Source: Spartobacteria bacterium
GTDB lineage: Bacteria > Verrucomicrobiota > Kiritimatiellia > RZYC01
Direction: 5' to 3'
Assembly (NCBI GenBank): GCA_009930475.1
Contig: RZYC01000003.1
Location: 1-64,000 of the forward strand
Length of the DNA stretch: 64,000 bases
Shown here: positions 53,534-62,529 of the stretch, piece after piece
How positions within the stretch are numbered: position 1 is the first letter of the stretch
Layout of the letters: each line of letters opens with the position of its first letter
Notes under the pieces: generated by a model
Database searches by the model: none
The model's input: only the letters and a program-made list of their open reading frames with translations
Told to the model about the DNA's origin: nothing
Made by a program: the position numbers and the translations under genes

Positions 53534-54144
53534 CCGCGATACGCCGTACATGCCAGCACAAGCAGGAACACCGAAATACAAAAACAAATGCCACCCCACA
53601 AACCCATCATCTCATCCCGTTTCACCACCCACGCGCACCACTGACGAAAACGAAATGGACTCAGCACCAGCATAATTCCTTTCACCACCATGACATACGC
53701 AATGACCACCATCACCAGACGCCATGACGTTTCCATCCAGCGCGCCGAGGTCAAAATCGGACTCGCCAACAACAACAGCAAGCCGCCCAAAGCACGCGGT
53801 GCTAACAGATCATTCATGTAAAACAAAATAACCAGATAAACGATCACACCGCCTGCCACAGTCGGATCTTTTATAAAAGTAAAAATGCCCAGGTTAGCTG
53901 TTTCCAGTCCCGGCACCCAGCGATAGTAGATTTCCTTGATCCAGCCAAATTCACCGAAACTGGACTGATGCATCATCAGTATGATCCACAAAAAATCAAC
54001 GGACAACAGCAACCGTCCCGTCCATACTGAACGCGGAAACCGTTCCAGACCAAGCTGACACGCCTGAGGTTTCATAATCATCATCGCTCCACATACGGCA
54101 TAAAAGAGGGCAAACCCCATCGTCATCCAGCTCAGTACGGTCAT
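53530..54144 (-). CDS. Membrane protein of unknown function
   Basis: From the ATG at 54144, which follows AAGGATAACT, the product has 204 residues with five to six predicted membrane helices. I do not recognise a family. Pairing with pseudopilin genes by overlap (its stop overlaps gspI) and lying behind an aminotransferase gene suggests a common transcript. An earlier in-frame ATG (54168) lacks a ribosome site. Confidence 0.75.
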   Translation of the reverse strand: MTVLSWMTMGFALFYAVCGAMMIMKPQACQLGLERFPRSVWTGRLLLSVDFLWIILMMHQSSFGEFGWIKEIYYRWVPGLETANLGIFTFIKDPTVAGGVIVYLVILFYMNDLLAPRALGGLLLLLASPILTSARWMETSWRLVMVVIAYVMVVKGIMLVLSPFRFRQWCAWVVKRDEMMGLWGGICFCISVFLLVLACTAYRG

Positions 54145-54177
54145 AGTTATCCTTAAAATTGCAGTCACTCTTCAAAA

Positions 54178-55203
54178 TCAATGAACGTCTATACCGCAAT
54201 CGCCTTCATTATTGCAATCAAACCGCTCATCAAAAACATTCACCAGTAAATGCTGATTATTTTGTATCTCTTCCTTCAGCAACGTTGAAAGGGCATGATA
54301 AATAGGACCCAGTGATCCATCGCCAATACGATGATGTTCATAATACACCACCGACGTCACATCGCGCGTCGTCCCCACCACCAGTATTTCCCGCGCATCA
54401 ATCATGTCCTGCTCTGATATATCCGTGTACATCACATCCGACAACACCCGCCTTTCAACCAGACCACCAGCCAGCCGCATGACCAGCTGCATGGTCGTAC
54501 CCGCCAGGATAGTCTCAAGCCTCGGCGCAGCCAATACCCCGTCGGCCCTTACCACTACAATATTTTCCGTAGCCCCCTCCGTCAAAAAACCATCATCAGT
54601 AAATCCCGCCGCAAAATCGGCACCAGCATCCACCGTTTCCATACTCATCAAGACATTCGGTAAATAATTACAGCTTTTTATCTGTGCAAAAAAAGAAGCC
54701 TTGGCAGGAATGTGACTGCGAACCAGCCGAACGCCCCCCGGATGGCAATCCATGGTCGGTTGAGATAATTTATAGATAATGATATACAGCTGCACCTGCT
54801 TACAATCATAGGGATTGACCCCCATATTTCCCGTGCCGCGCGTCAAAAGAACCCGGATAGAACACTGACGATGTCCCCCCGCTCTTATTGCATCGATAAT
54901 CAGCTCCTGCAAACGCGCCATCGTCACCGGAACAACCAGTCGTAACTTCGACGCCGACGCCATCAGCCGATCCAAATGCGCCCCCAGATTAAACACCGCC
55001 CCGTTAACACACTTGATACTTTCAAAAACCCCGTCTCCGCGATGCACCACATGATCATCAACCGGAATCATCATCAACGAAGGATTACACGTTATTCCAT
55101 CCAGCACACTGGAATACATCGCATAATAATCACTTCCCGCCCCACCCGACCTGCCCTCCAAAACCGCCACAAAGTCTTCATCTTTAATAATACGTGTTGC
55201 CAT
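54178..55203 (-). CDS. Class IV aminotransferase (BCAT/DAAT/ADCL family)
   Basis: This 341-residue PLP enzyme has the class IV pattern: HRGDGVFESIKCVNGAVF near 53, the PLP lysine in QIKSCNYLPNV at about 180, and LTEGATENIVV with the conserved glutamate near 208. Family members are branched-chain aminotransferase, D-amino acid transaminase and aminodeoxychorismate lyase. The GxGVFE start and the lack of the BCAT-specific length leave the exact reaction open. The gene is first in a run with a membrane protein and the pseudopilins, and diverges from RAYT copy 3. Confidence 0.88.
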   Translation of the reverse strand: MATRIIKDEDFVAVLEGRSGGAGSDYYAMYSSVLDGITCNPSLMMIPVDDHVVHRGDGVFESIKCVNGAVFNLGAHLDRLMASASKLRLVVPVTMARLQELIIDAIRAGGHRQCSIRVLLTRGTGNMGVNPYDCKQVQLYIIIYKLSQPTMDCHPGGVRLVRSHIPAKASFFAQIKSCNYLPNVLMSMETVDAGADFAAGFTDDGFLTEGATENIVVVRADGVLAAPRLETILAGTTMQLVMRLAGGLVERRVLSDVMYTDISEQDMIDAREILVVGTTRDVTSVVYYEHHRIGDGSLGPIYHALSTLLKEEIQNNQHLLVNVFDERFDCNNEGDCGIDVH

Positions 55204-55343
55204 TTTATATCCCTCGTAAAAAAGAAAGCCAGAACGTTCAACCCTTTGACCATTTTTGTCAATTACAAATAAAATATTATATCTCCATCCTATTTCTATA
55301 TTTATTCTTGCACTTCTTACAGAATCATGTCTATATATTGCGC

Positions 55344-56366
55344 ATGAGACACAAACGAATTAAAAGAGAACACTTAGCGTATTACCATTGCATGTCGCGC
55401 ATTGTTGGTCGTGAAAGGCTGCTTGGATTGAAAGAAAAAGAACACATGCGGTGCTTAATACGACGTGTTGAAGGGTTTACAGGGGTTCATGTGCTCACCT
55501 ATGCGGTGATGACTAATCACATCCACTTACTACTGGAAGAACCAGAACGCGAAGCAGTGCAAATGATAACAGATGATCAGCTGATTCAGCGCTTAATGTG
55601 TTTATACTCAGAGGATGAAGTGGATGAAATACGCACACGCTGGACGGAATGGGAAATGGCGGGAATGACCGAGATGGCAAGGACTGATAAACAGCGATAC
55701 CTCATTCGAATGCATGATATTAGCGAATTCATGAAACAGGTGAAGCAACGGTTTTCCTGCTGGTATAACCGGAATAACGGGCGATATGGAACATTGTGGG
55801 ATCATCGCTTTAAAAGCGTATTGGTAGAAGATGGTCTGGCTTTACGCACAATGGCGGCTTATATTGAAATGAATCCGGTGCGCGCGGGCATAGTACATGA
55901 TCCGAAAAGCTATCGATTTTGCGGGCTGGGTGAAGCCATGGGTGGAACGGTTGCTGCGCGACAAGGTATTATTAAACTGGCATCCGGCGTGGAACGACTG
56001 GATGATGAAGTGCGGGCGAAAGAAAGAGTGGAACAATGGAATACGGCATCTGTGGTATACTGGGAGAAGGTGTTGATGTATAATGAGTTGAGACGAAATC
56101 CGCAGTTTGCGTTGCTTGATCGAGATCGGATTCCCGATAAACTTAAACGACGGATGAAAATATCTGATTTTGAAAGGCTTCAATGTCGCAGTCGATTTTT
56201 TACCGACGGACAAGTTTTTGGTTCTCAGGAATTCGTAGAAGAATTTTTTGTTGAAAATCCAGATTATTTTAATACGACACGCAAAACGGGCGCACGTAAA
56301 ATACGCGGCGGATGGGGGAATATTTTTACTATTCGTGACTTGGGCAACTGGTGCCAACAAGGATGA
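55344..56366 (+). CDS. REP-associated tyrosine transposase (RAYT), complete (copy 3)
   Basis: The ATG at 55344 gives 340 residues, aligned along its whole length with copy 2 (KRIKREHLAYYHCMSRIVG, NHIHLLLEEPERE, FSCWYNRNNGRYGT). Unlike copies 1 and 2 it has no stop after WC, but continues QQG and ends at TGA 56364-56366. This extension overlaps the ribosome site of the MlaF-like gene. The copy appears intact, and its insertion probably placed its own promoter in front of the MCE operon. Confidence 0.93.
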   Translation: MRHKRIKREHLAYYHCMSRIVGRERLLGLKEKEHMRCLIRRVEGFTGVHVLTYAVMTNHIHLLLEEPEREAVQMITDDQLIQRLMCLYSEDEVDEIRTRWTEWEMAGMTEMARTDKQRYLIRMHDISEFMKQVKQRFSCWYNRNNGRYGTLWDHRFKSVLVEDGLALRTMAAYIEMNPVRAGIVHDPKSYRFCGLGEAMGGTVAARQGIIKLASGVERLDDEVRAKERVEQWNTASVVYWEKVLMYNELRRNPQFALLDRDRIPDKLKRRMKISDFERLQCRSRFFTDGQVFGSQEFVEEFFVENPDYFNTTRKTGARKIRGGWGNIFTIRDLGNWCQQG

Positions 56367-56368
56367 GT

Positions 56369-57082
56369 ATGTCAGTCAATGTACGTGATCCCATTTTAAC
56401 GATGCGAGACGTTGTCATCCTCTCGCCTGTTCCGTCGACACCGAACATCGGTCCCATTTCACTGGAACTGTTTTCTGGACAAGGCTTACTGGTTCATATT
56501 CCCAATCATTTAAGACTGCTTGCCCTACCAGATGTTATGCATGGGATGGTGCCGCCGCTACACGGATCGGTTTTATACAAGAATATCGCATGGGAAGATC
56601 GGAAGCCCGATGAGCGAAGCCGTGCCTATGCGTCTATCGGGCGCGTTTTCCATGGTCACAGCTGGATTAGCAATCTGGATGTAGATGAAAATGTACGGCT
56701 AAAAATGTATCACCACACAAAAGTCGCTGAAAAAGAAATCATGCGCGAGGCACAGGAACTGGCCTCTTATTTTGATCTAAAGACCATCCCGCCTATTCGA
56801 CCTGATTTTGCAGATCCGCATGCACTGCAACGGTGCCAATGGATTCGTGCTCTAATGGGAAAACCAGAACTCCTGCTACTGGTCTATCCGGAAATTGATG
56901 CGCAACCCGCCTACATTGATACATTAATGGGGATGGTTCAGACGAGAATAGAACAGGGCGCAAGTATTGTATGGTTTACAATGTCCAACAAATTCTGGCA
57001 ACATACGGACATAAAGAACATGAATAAAGCATGCATTGATGACGGGAAATGGACTGTTTACGGGAGCAACGATGAGCAATAA
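56369..57082 (+). CDS. MlaF-like ABC protein without recognisable nucleotide-binding motifs
   Basis: Its position directly before an MlaD gene, the 237-residue length and the overall fold pattern (an ISLELFSGQGLLVHI strand where ABC proteins have Walker A, then GSVLYKNIAWEDR and LDVDENVRL) mark it as an MlaF-type ATPase relative. No GxxGxGKS Walker A is present, the signature reads DPHALQRCQW instead of LSGGQ, Walker B is LLLLVYPEID without DE, and the H-loop histidine is absent. A pseudo-ATPase is the best reading; a misaligned or mutated gene is less likely since the frame is intact. AAGGA lies before the ATG, inside the RAYT end. Confidence 0.65.
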   Translation: MSVNVRDPILTMRDVVILSPVPSTPNIGPISLELFSGQGLLVHIPNHLRLLALPDVMHGMVPPLHGSVLYKNIAWEDRKPDERSRAYASIGRVFHGHSWISNLDVDENVRLKMYHHTKVAEKEIMREAQELASYFDLKTIPPIRPDFADPHALQRCQWIRALMGKPELLLLVYPEIDAQPAYIDTLMGMVQTRIEQGASIVWFTMSNKFWQHTDIKNMNKACIDDGKWTVYGSNDEQ

Positions 57083-58049
57083 GCCTTTTAAATTCAGATA
57101 CGTGAATGAACTGACAGGCGCTTTTGTTCTGGTGGCATGCATGGCCATTGTGGCGGCTGTTATTCTGGCCGGACATGCTCAAGAATGGTTTATCCCCAAA
57201 AGCACGGTGATGATTGAACTGCCGGAAAGCGGCATGGCGGGTCTGAAACGCGGAGCGGAAATCCAGATTCTAGAAACTGAGGCGGGGGTATTGAGCCTGA
57301 TTACAGTGGATGACAAAGGGGTCATCATGGGTGAGATGCAGATCGACCGAGAATTCATGCGCTTCATCAGAACCGATTCTGAAGCCATTATTCGTAAGAA
57401 ATTTGCTGTTGCCGGTGATTCGTTTATTGAAATTACGCGCGGCACCGGGGATCCGCTGCCCTCAAACCACCCGTTTATTGAGTGTTATAAAGAAACAGAG
57501 GTTACGGAAATGATTGCGCTGATCGTTTCGCAAATTCAAAATGCGACCCTGCCGCTCATTGAGCAGGTTCGACAAACGTTAAAAGCCTATGAAAATGTCG
57601 CTTTAAATATGACGGATCCCAAAGGATCCGTGCAGCAACTGCTGGGCACAACAGACAGTCTTATCAAAAAAACGCAATACTCGATTGAATCCAGTCTGGG
57701 TGATATTGATTCCATTTTAAAAAGTGTTGAAGGGATTGTTGCCGGTATCAATGCCGGTCAAGGTCCGGTGGGCAAACTGCTGAAGGATCAAGACACCGCA
57801 AATGACATGGATATCATGATTCAGAGTGCAAAACAAACGATGTCCGAACTGGAAGTGATCGCCCTGAATCTAAAGACCATGACCGACGATCTAGCTATGC
57901 AGTTTCCGGCTATGACCACCCAGGCCCGCAACACACTGGATGAAACACAGGTGCTAATGAATTCATTGGAAAGCAACTGGCTGCTTGGCGGCTCAGGAAA
58001 ACCGGATGACGCCCCGCTGCAACTTCCCTTCCCGGAGGTATCGCCATGA
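57072..58049 (+). CDS. MlaD-like MCE-domain protein
   Basis: MlaD-type proteins bind phospholipid at the inner membrane and feed the transporter. The ATG at 57072, after GGAG, overlaps the upstream stop. The 325-residue protein has a membrane helix (about 15-37), an MCE domain (about 45-135, with PESGMAGLKRGAEIQI), and a helical coil (150-325) with MTDPKGSVQQLLGTTDSL. The coil is longer than in short MlaD proteins and could reach across the periplasm. The next lipoprotein gene overlaps its stop as ATGA. The permease partner MlaE may be the gene at 20123. Confidence 0.92.
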   Translation: MSNKPFKFRYVNELTGAFVLVACMAIVAAVILAGHAQEWFIPKSTVMIELPESGMAGLKRGAEIQILETEAGVLSLITVDDKGVIMGEMQIDREFMRFIRTDSEAIIRKKFAVAGDSFIEITRGTGDPLPSNHPFIECYKETEVTEMIALIVSQIQNATLPLIEQVRQTLKAYENVALNMTDPKGSVQQLLGTTDSLIKKTQYSIESSLGDIDSILKSVEGIVAGINAGQGPVGKLLKDQDTANDMDIMIQSAKQTMSELEVIALNLKTMTDDLAMQFPAMTTQARNTLDETQVLMNSLESNWLLGGSGKPDDAPLQLPFPEVSP

Positions 58050-58975
58050 AGCACGTCAGCCTTTCCGTGATGTCGGGTCTCGTACTTTTTCTGGGTTGCG
58101 TGCTTAATCTGGCCGGTTGCGCATCATCTAAGACAGTTCATCCTGACAAGAGCTACCTCACCGCTAACAATTTGGCCTATACAGCCTATAAAAAAAGAGA
58201 TCTCATCGACTCAGAACGGCGCTATCGCACCATGATGCGAGCTGCTATGGGCGAAAACAGGCCCGATCTCGTCGCCGATGCCGCATACAATTTATCCCTG
58301 GTATTATTCGAGCAGGAGCACTACGACGAGGCCCGCAATGCATTATTAGTAAGCATGGCGAATGCAGATCAGGACACCTTTGATCAACAGCTTTTACAAG
58401 CGCGTATTGCATTGCAAATGAATAAACTGGACGAGGCTGAATCGATGGCCGATCAACTTATCGCGACGACTCCCGAGGGGCAGACCCGTCCTTTAAACAG
58501 TCTGCTGTTTGTCAAAATCGACGTAGCACTGGCGCGGAACGAGGCGGACATCGCCATGTCGCTTTTAGAAAAGATCACCCCGCCTTCGGATGCGACGGCC
58601 GGCACACTGGAAAAAGCGATGATCAGTGATCGGCTGGGCCGCATACAGGCCCTGCGGGAAGAATGGTCCGCTGCGGCTGAAACCTTTGATCAATCGGTTT
58701 CACTGTGGAATGGCAGAACGCACCCCCGACAGGTATTAAATGCATTGGAACGCTCCGCGCGGGCATGGGAAAAGGCGAATCAGAAAACGATGGCGTTTGA
58801 CCGTTATGTTTCTGCCGCACAGATGGCCTTCGGTGTGCGAGACACAAAGAAAAATGCTGAAATGCTGGATGCCGCACATACAATTGCTGTACAAACAGAG
58901 GATGACGATATGATTGCTACGACGCGTTCTCTGGTATATATTTTCCGGGAAAACATCCATACGACCTCGCCATAA
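58046..58975 (+). CDS. TPR lipoprotein, MCE operon
   Basis: The signal peptide ends in a lipobox LAGC (cysteine at residue 25), so it is lipidated. The rest, to 309 residues, is a series of helix-turn-helix TPR units, for example SERRYRTMMRAAMGEN and DAAYNLSLVLFEQEHYDEA. It overlaps the MCE gene, so the two are translated together. I infer an outer-membrane or periplasmic docking partner for the MCE complex. The SH3b gene follows after 13 bases. Confidence 0.85.
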   Translation: MKHVSLSVMSGLVLFLGCVLNLAGCASSKTVHPDKSYLTANNLAYTAYKKRDLIDSERRYRTMMRAAMGENRPDLVADAAYNLSLVLFEQEHYDEARNALLVSMANADQDTFDQQLLQARIALQMNKLDEAESMADQLIATTPEGQTRPLNSLLFVKIDVALARNEADIAMSLLEKITPPSDATAGTLEKAMISDRLGRIQALREEWSAAAETFDQSVSLWNGRTHPRQVLNALERSARAWEKANQKTMAFDRYVSAAQMAFGVRDTKKNAEMLDAAHTIAVQTEDDDMIATTRSLVYIFRENIHTTSP

Positions 58976-58988
58976 GAAGGAGTCAGAC

Positions 58989-59462
58989 ATGATGAACCGA
59001 CATAGAATCCCTTATTTTTTCTCACTGATTATTCTGTTTTGGTCATGCAATACCTTTGCAAAGGTAATGCACGTGCAGGTTAAACAGGCAGAATTGCGAC
59101 CAACACCGTCGTTTTTATCCGCACCATCGGCCATTTTGAATTATGGTGACTCTGTTGAGGTGCTCGGCGAAGGACGAGGCTGGTTCAACGTATCCTCACC
59201 GCGCGGTTCCGGCTGGCTGCACAATTCGGCGTTAAGCACGAAAAAAATCACACTGGCCGGCAGCGATGCTCAGATGAACAAGGGCGCCAGTACCGAAGAA
59301 TTGGCTTTGGCAGGCAAAGGCTTCTCCAAGGAAGTTGAGGCAGAATTTCATAAATCCAACAGCAAAGCTGATTTCACCGCTGTGGATCAGATGGAGAAAA
59401 TTTCCATCTCCCCCAAGCAGAAAAGAGACTTCATTGCCAGTGGCGGCCTAACTGTTCGATAA
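58989..59462 (+). CDS. Exported SH3b-domain protein
   Basis: The ATG at 58989 is preceded by AAGGAG. A signal peptide of about 22 residues (ending NTFA) precedes a bacterial SH3 domain (about 25-80, with QAELRPTPSF, ILNYGDSVEVLGEGRGWFNV and GSGWLHNSAL). SH3b domains often target peptidoglycan or peptides. The second half is charged and may bind partners. Length is 157 residues. The M48 lipoprotein gene lies 11 bases downstream. Confidence 0.85.
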   Translation: MMNRHRIPYFFSLIILFWSCNTFAKVMHVQVKQAELRPTPSFLSAPSAILNYGDSVEVLGEGRGWFNVSSPRGSGWLHNSALSTKKITLAGSDAQMNKGASTEELALAGKGFSKEVEAEFHKSNSKADFTAVDQMEKISISPKQKRDFIASGGLTVR

Positions 59463-59473
59463 GGAAATACATA

Positions 59474-60388
59474 ATGAAAAACACTACTATTTTTTCTTTA
59501 TTCGCAATGGTCTCGACGAGTGTTCTTTTGCTGACGGGCTGCGAAACCATGAATCAAATTGCGGAATTAGGAACGAGCATTGCCGTGAGTTCCGGTTCCA
59601 TTAATCAGGATCAGGCAGATTCGATTAACCGCAGTGCGAGGGCTGTGGGAAAAGCCTTTGAAAATCTGACACCGGAACAGGAGTACTACGTCGGACGTTC
59701 CGTAGCCGCCACAATTTTTGAACAGTATAAGGCATATGACAATCGAAGGCTGACGTATTACGTTAACACGCTGGGTCAATCCCTGTCAGGCTTCAGCACG
59801 CTGCCGGAAACCTTTGGTGGATATCATTTTGCTGTACTAGACAGTGATGAACTGAACGCCTTTGCCGCACCGGGCGGACTGATTCTCGTAACGCGGGGTT
59901 TGGTGAATGTCTGCAAGAACGAGGATCAGCTGGCCGCTGTTTTAGCTCATGAAATTGGCCATGTTCAGAACAAGGACGGCTTACGCGCCATCAAGTCCAG
60001 CCGCTGGTCTTCTGTGGGCTCGATACTGCTAACGGAATCGGCAAAGAATCTGGGCAGTGCGGAGCTGGCGGAACTGAGTACCACGCTGGAAGGCTCCGTG
60101 GATGATATCATACGCACGGTGGCGGTGAACGGGTATTCGCGGCGGCAGGAATATCAGGCGGATGAGGCGGCGGTCGACATCATGCAGCAAATGGGATATG
60201 ACCCGCACGCACTGGTGGATATGCTGAATGAAATGGACAAGCAATGGGAACCTGGCGGCCTTGGTTTTGAAAAAACCCATCCTTCCCCGCAGGATCGCAT
60301 CGCGCAAATAAACACCCATTTGAATAATCGCGTAACATCGATTCCACTGCCTCAACGAACGGCACGCTTCAAACGGGCCGTCAATTAA
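59474..60388 (+). CDS. M48-family metallopeptidase lipoprotein
   Basis: The 304-residue protease has a signal peptide with lipobox LLTGC (C23), and the zinc motif HEIGH at 159-163, the remaining ligand expected in the QEYQADEAAVD glutamate region. M48 lipoproteins such as YcaL/BepA-type enzymes act on outer-membrane proteins or assembly factors. C-terminal residues follow PHALVDMLNEM and EKTHPSPQDRIAQI, usual for this subfamily. It is part of the plus-strand run from the SH3b gene to the adenylate cyclase. Confidence 0.93.
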   Translation: MKNTTIFSLFAMVSTSVLLLTGCETMNQIAELGTSIAVSSGSINQDQADSINRSARAVGKAFENLTPEQEYYVGRSVAATIFEQYKAYDNRRLTYYVNTLGQSLSGFSTLPETFGGYHFAVLDSDELNAFAAPGGLILVTRGLVNVCKNEDQLAAVLAHEIGHVQNKDGLRAIKSSRWSSVGSILLTESAKNLGSAELAELSTTLEGSVDDIIRTVAVNGYSRRQEYQADEAAVDIMQQMGYDPHALVDMLNEMDKQWEPGGLGFEKTHPSPQDRIAQINTHLNNRVTSIPLPQRTARFKRAVN

Positions 60389-60392
60389 TACC

Positions 60393-62528
60393 GTGAGCAG
60401 TCGCGCAAAAAAACATGTAAAATGGTTTGTCCTCCTAGGCGTCGTTCTGGGAGGCACTCTGATTGCAGGTCTGCTGCTGCTCACACCGGGCATGGATATT
60501 CTTGAAAATGCGACATGGTCATGGCGTGTGCAGACGTGTGCCAGGCCATCGGCGATCTCGCCAAAAATCAAACTGATTCTGCTGGATCAGGCATCCATCA
60601 ACTGGGGACAGGAACAGTACAAACTGGATTGGCCCTGGCCGCGACAGGTCTATGCCCCGCTGGTTCAATTCTGCAAACGCGCCGGGGCTCGCATGCTGGC
60701 ACTCGATGTCCTGTTCACCGAACCTTCGCTTTACGGCGTATTCGACGATGACGCATTTGGCGAGAGTCTTTCGGATTCGGGTATCACACTCGGATCTCTG
60801 TATCTAGGACAGTCCGGCATTGATGATCCGGCAATCATCCAGCAGTTATTGCCCCAATTAAATATCGAAGCACATGTCCATCCGGATGCACTGAAACGCC
60901 TGGAACAAGACAAGGTATTGCTCCCCATTCAGGATGTGGCCACCAACGTGGTTATGCTGGGAAACGTGGCGGCATTACCCGACGATGACGGCGCATTCCG
61001 TTCCGTTGCACTCTTTGGCCACGTCGACGGACATTGGATTCCCTCGTTGTCTTTTGCCGCGTACCTCTTTGTCCAAAACGAGAAGCACAAAGCTATGACA
61101 TGGAGTCATCGCCGTCTGACCATTGGCAGCGCGTCCCTGCCGCTGGATCCCGATTCAGAAATGCTGTTGCGCTATCCGCCATCCATGGCGGCCTACACGC
61201 CCTACAGTGCGGCCGCCGTCATTCAATCGGAACAAAATCTGCAGGCAGGTCTGAAACCAGTCGTTGATCCGTCTGAGTTAAAGGACTGTTATGTGTTTTT
61301 TGGCTTCAGTGCCCCGGCACTTATGGATCTGCGAAGTACACCCGTGAGCGAATCCACGCCCGGTGTTTTCATCCATGCCGTGACAATGGATAACTTATTG
61401 TCTATGAACCCAATGAATAAACTGAACTATATTGAAGCCGTTTTGTACACCATGCTCTGGCTCCTTTTGTTCACAGCCATGCTGCTGTGGTCATCCCGCT
61501 TTGTGGTCTCCATTGTTTCCCTGCTCTTACTCGCCGTTTTTGCGGTTGCAGCAACTTTTGCGGGCTATCTGGCCGGATACTGGCTTCCTCTGGTTGTGCC
61601 GCTTCTGATCTGTCTTGTGTGCTCATGCATCACGCTTCTGATCAACTACTTACTTGAGGGCAGACAAAAAGTGTACATCAAACAGGCTTTTCGCTTCTAT
61701 TTGAGTCCGGCTTTGATTGAACAATTGCTGGCCGATCCCGAGCGATTGAAACTGGGAGGTGAACGCAAGGAATTGTCCATTTTCTTTTCTGACCTGCAGT
61801 CCTTTTCCAGTTTTTCAGAGCGGTTGGAACCACAGGAATTAACCCATGTACTCAACGATTATCTCAGCGATATGACGGATATCATCCTCGACGAAGGCGG
61901 GACGCTGGACAAATACGAGGGCGATGCCATCATCTGCTTCTGGAATGCCCCCATTGATCAGCCCGATCATGCATTGCGATGCTGTCGCGCCGCCCTGCGA
62001 TGCCAACAAAAACTGGCGGAACGCCGCGACGAATTCATGCAGCGCTGGGGCGTAGAACTGCGCATGCGCATCGGCATCCACACCGGAGAAGTCGTCGTCG
62101 GCAACATGGGCTCATCCACTCGGTTTGATTACACTATGCTGGGTGATGCCGCCAATCTGGCCTCTCGCCTGGAAGGTGCCAACAAAGCCTTCAAAACCTA
62201 CACCATGATTTCCAGAGCAACGATGGATAAATTGCCCGATCACACTATCCCGACGCGACCTTTAGGACGTCTGCGCGTGGTCGGACGCAAATCTGCTGTT
62301 GAAATTTTTGAAATAATCACGCCGGAATCCGCCCTTCAAAAAGTTCCAATGATTGGAACTTTTTGCGAAGGACTCCAGTACATTTCTTCCAATGATTGGA
62401 AAAATGCCGCCGAAAAGTTCCAATCATTGGAAAATGATCCCGTGAGTCAAAAATACCTAAACATAGCACAGGAACACCTCACTTCATCCACCCCATGGGA
62501 CGGCATTTGGAATATGACGGAGAAATAG
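60393..62528 (+). CDS. CHASE2-adenylate/guanylate cyclase
   Basis: A GTG start gives 711 residues. One helix at about 8-30 precedes a periplasmic CHASE2 sensor (about 40-340), followed by three membrane helices (about 350-425) and a class III cyclase domain (about 455-625). Its metal aspartates are in FFSDLQSFSSF and GDAIICFWNAP; MRIGIHTGEVVVGNMGSST and YTMLGDAANLASRLEGANK complete the site. The C-terminal 60 residues contain three palindrome copies read in different frames and look added. It makes a cyclic nucleotide in response to an external signal. Confidence 0.93.
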   Translation: MSSRAKKHVKWFVLLGVVLGGTLIAGLLLLTPGMDILENATWSWRVQTCARPSAISPKIKLILLDQASINWGQEQYKLDWPWPRQVYAPLVQFCKRAGARMLALDVLFTEPSLYGVFDDDAFGESLSDSGITLGSLYLGQSGIDDPAIIQQLLPQLNIEAHVHPDALKRLEQDKVLLPIQDVATNVVMLGNVAALPDDDGAFRSVALFGHVDGHWIPSLSFAAYLFVQNEKHKAMTWSHRRLTIGSASLPLDPDSEMLLRYPPSMAAYTPYSAAAVIQSEQNLQAGLKPVVDPSELKDCYVFFGFSAPALMDLRSTPVSESTPGVFIHAVTMDNLLSMNPMNKLNYIEAVLYTMLWLLLFTAMLLWSSRFVVSIVSLLLLAVFAVAATFAGYLAGYWLPLVVPLLICLVCSCITLLINYLLEGRQKVYIKQAFRFYLSPALIEQLLADPERLKLGGERKELSIFFSDLQSFSSFSERLEPQELTHVLNDYLSDMTDIILDEGGTLDKYEGDAIICFWNAPIDQPDHALRCCRAALRCQQKLAERRDEFMQRWGVELRMRIGIHTGEVVVGNMGSSTRFDYTMLGDAANLASRLEGANKAFKTYTMISRATMDKLPDHTIPTRPLGRLRVVGRKSAVEIFEIITPESALQKVPMIGTFCEGLQYISSNDWKNAAEKFQSLENDPVSQKYLNIAQEHLTSSTPWDGIWNMTEK
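62338..62434. repeat. Three TTCCAATSATTGGAA palindromes inside the cyclase gene
   Basis: Copies at 62338-62364, 62387-62402 and 62413-62434 are read in frame as KVPMIGTF, SSNDWKN and EKFQSLEND respectively, that is in three different phases, with no interruption of the reading frame. Confidence 0.97.
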
Positions 62529-62529
62529 T

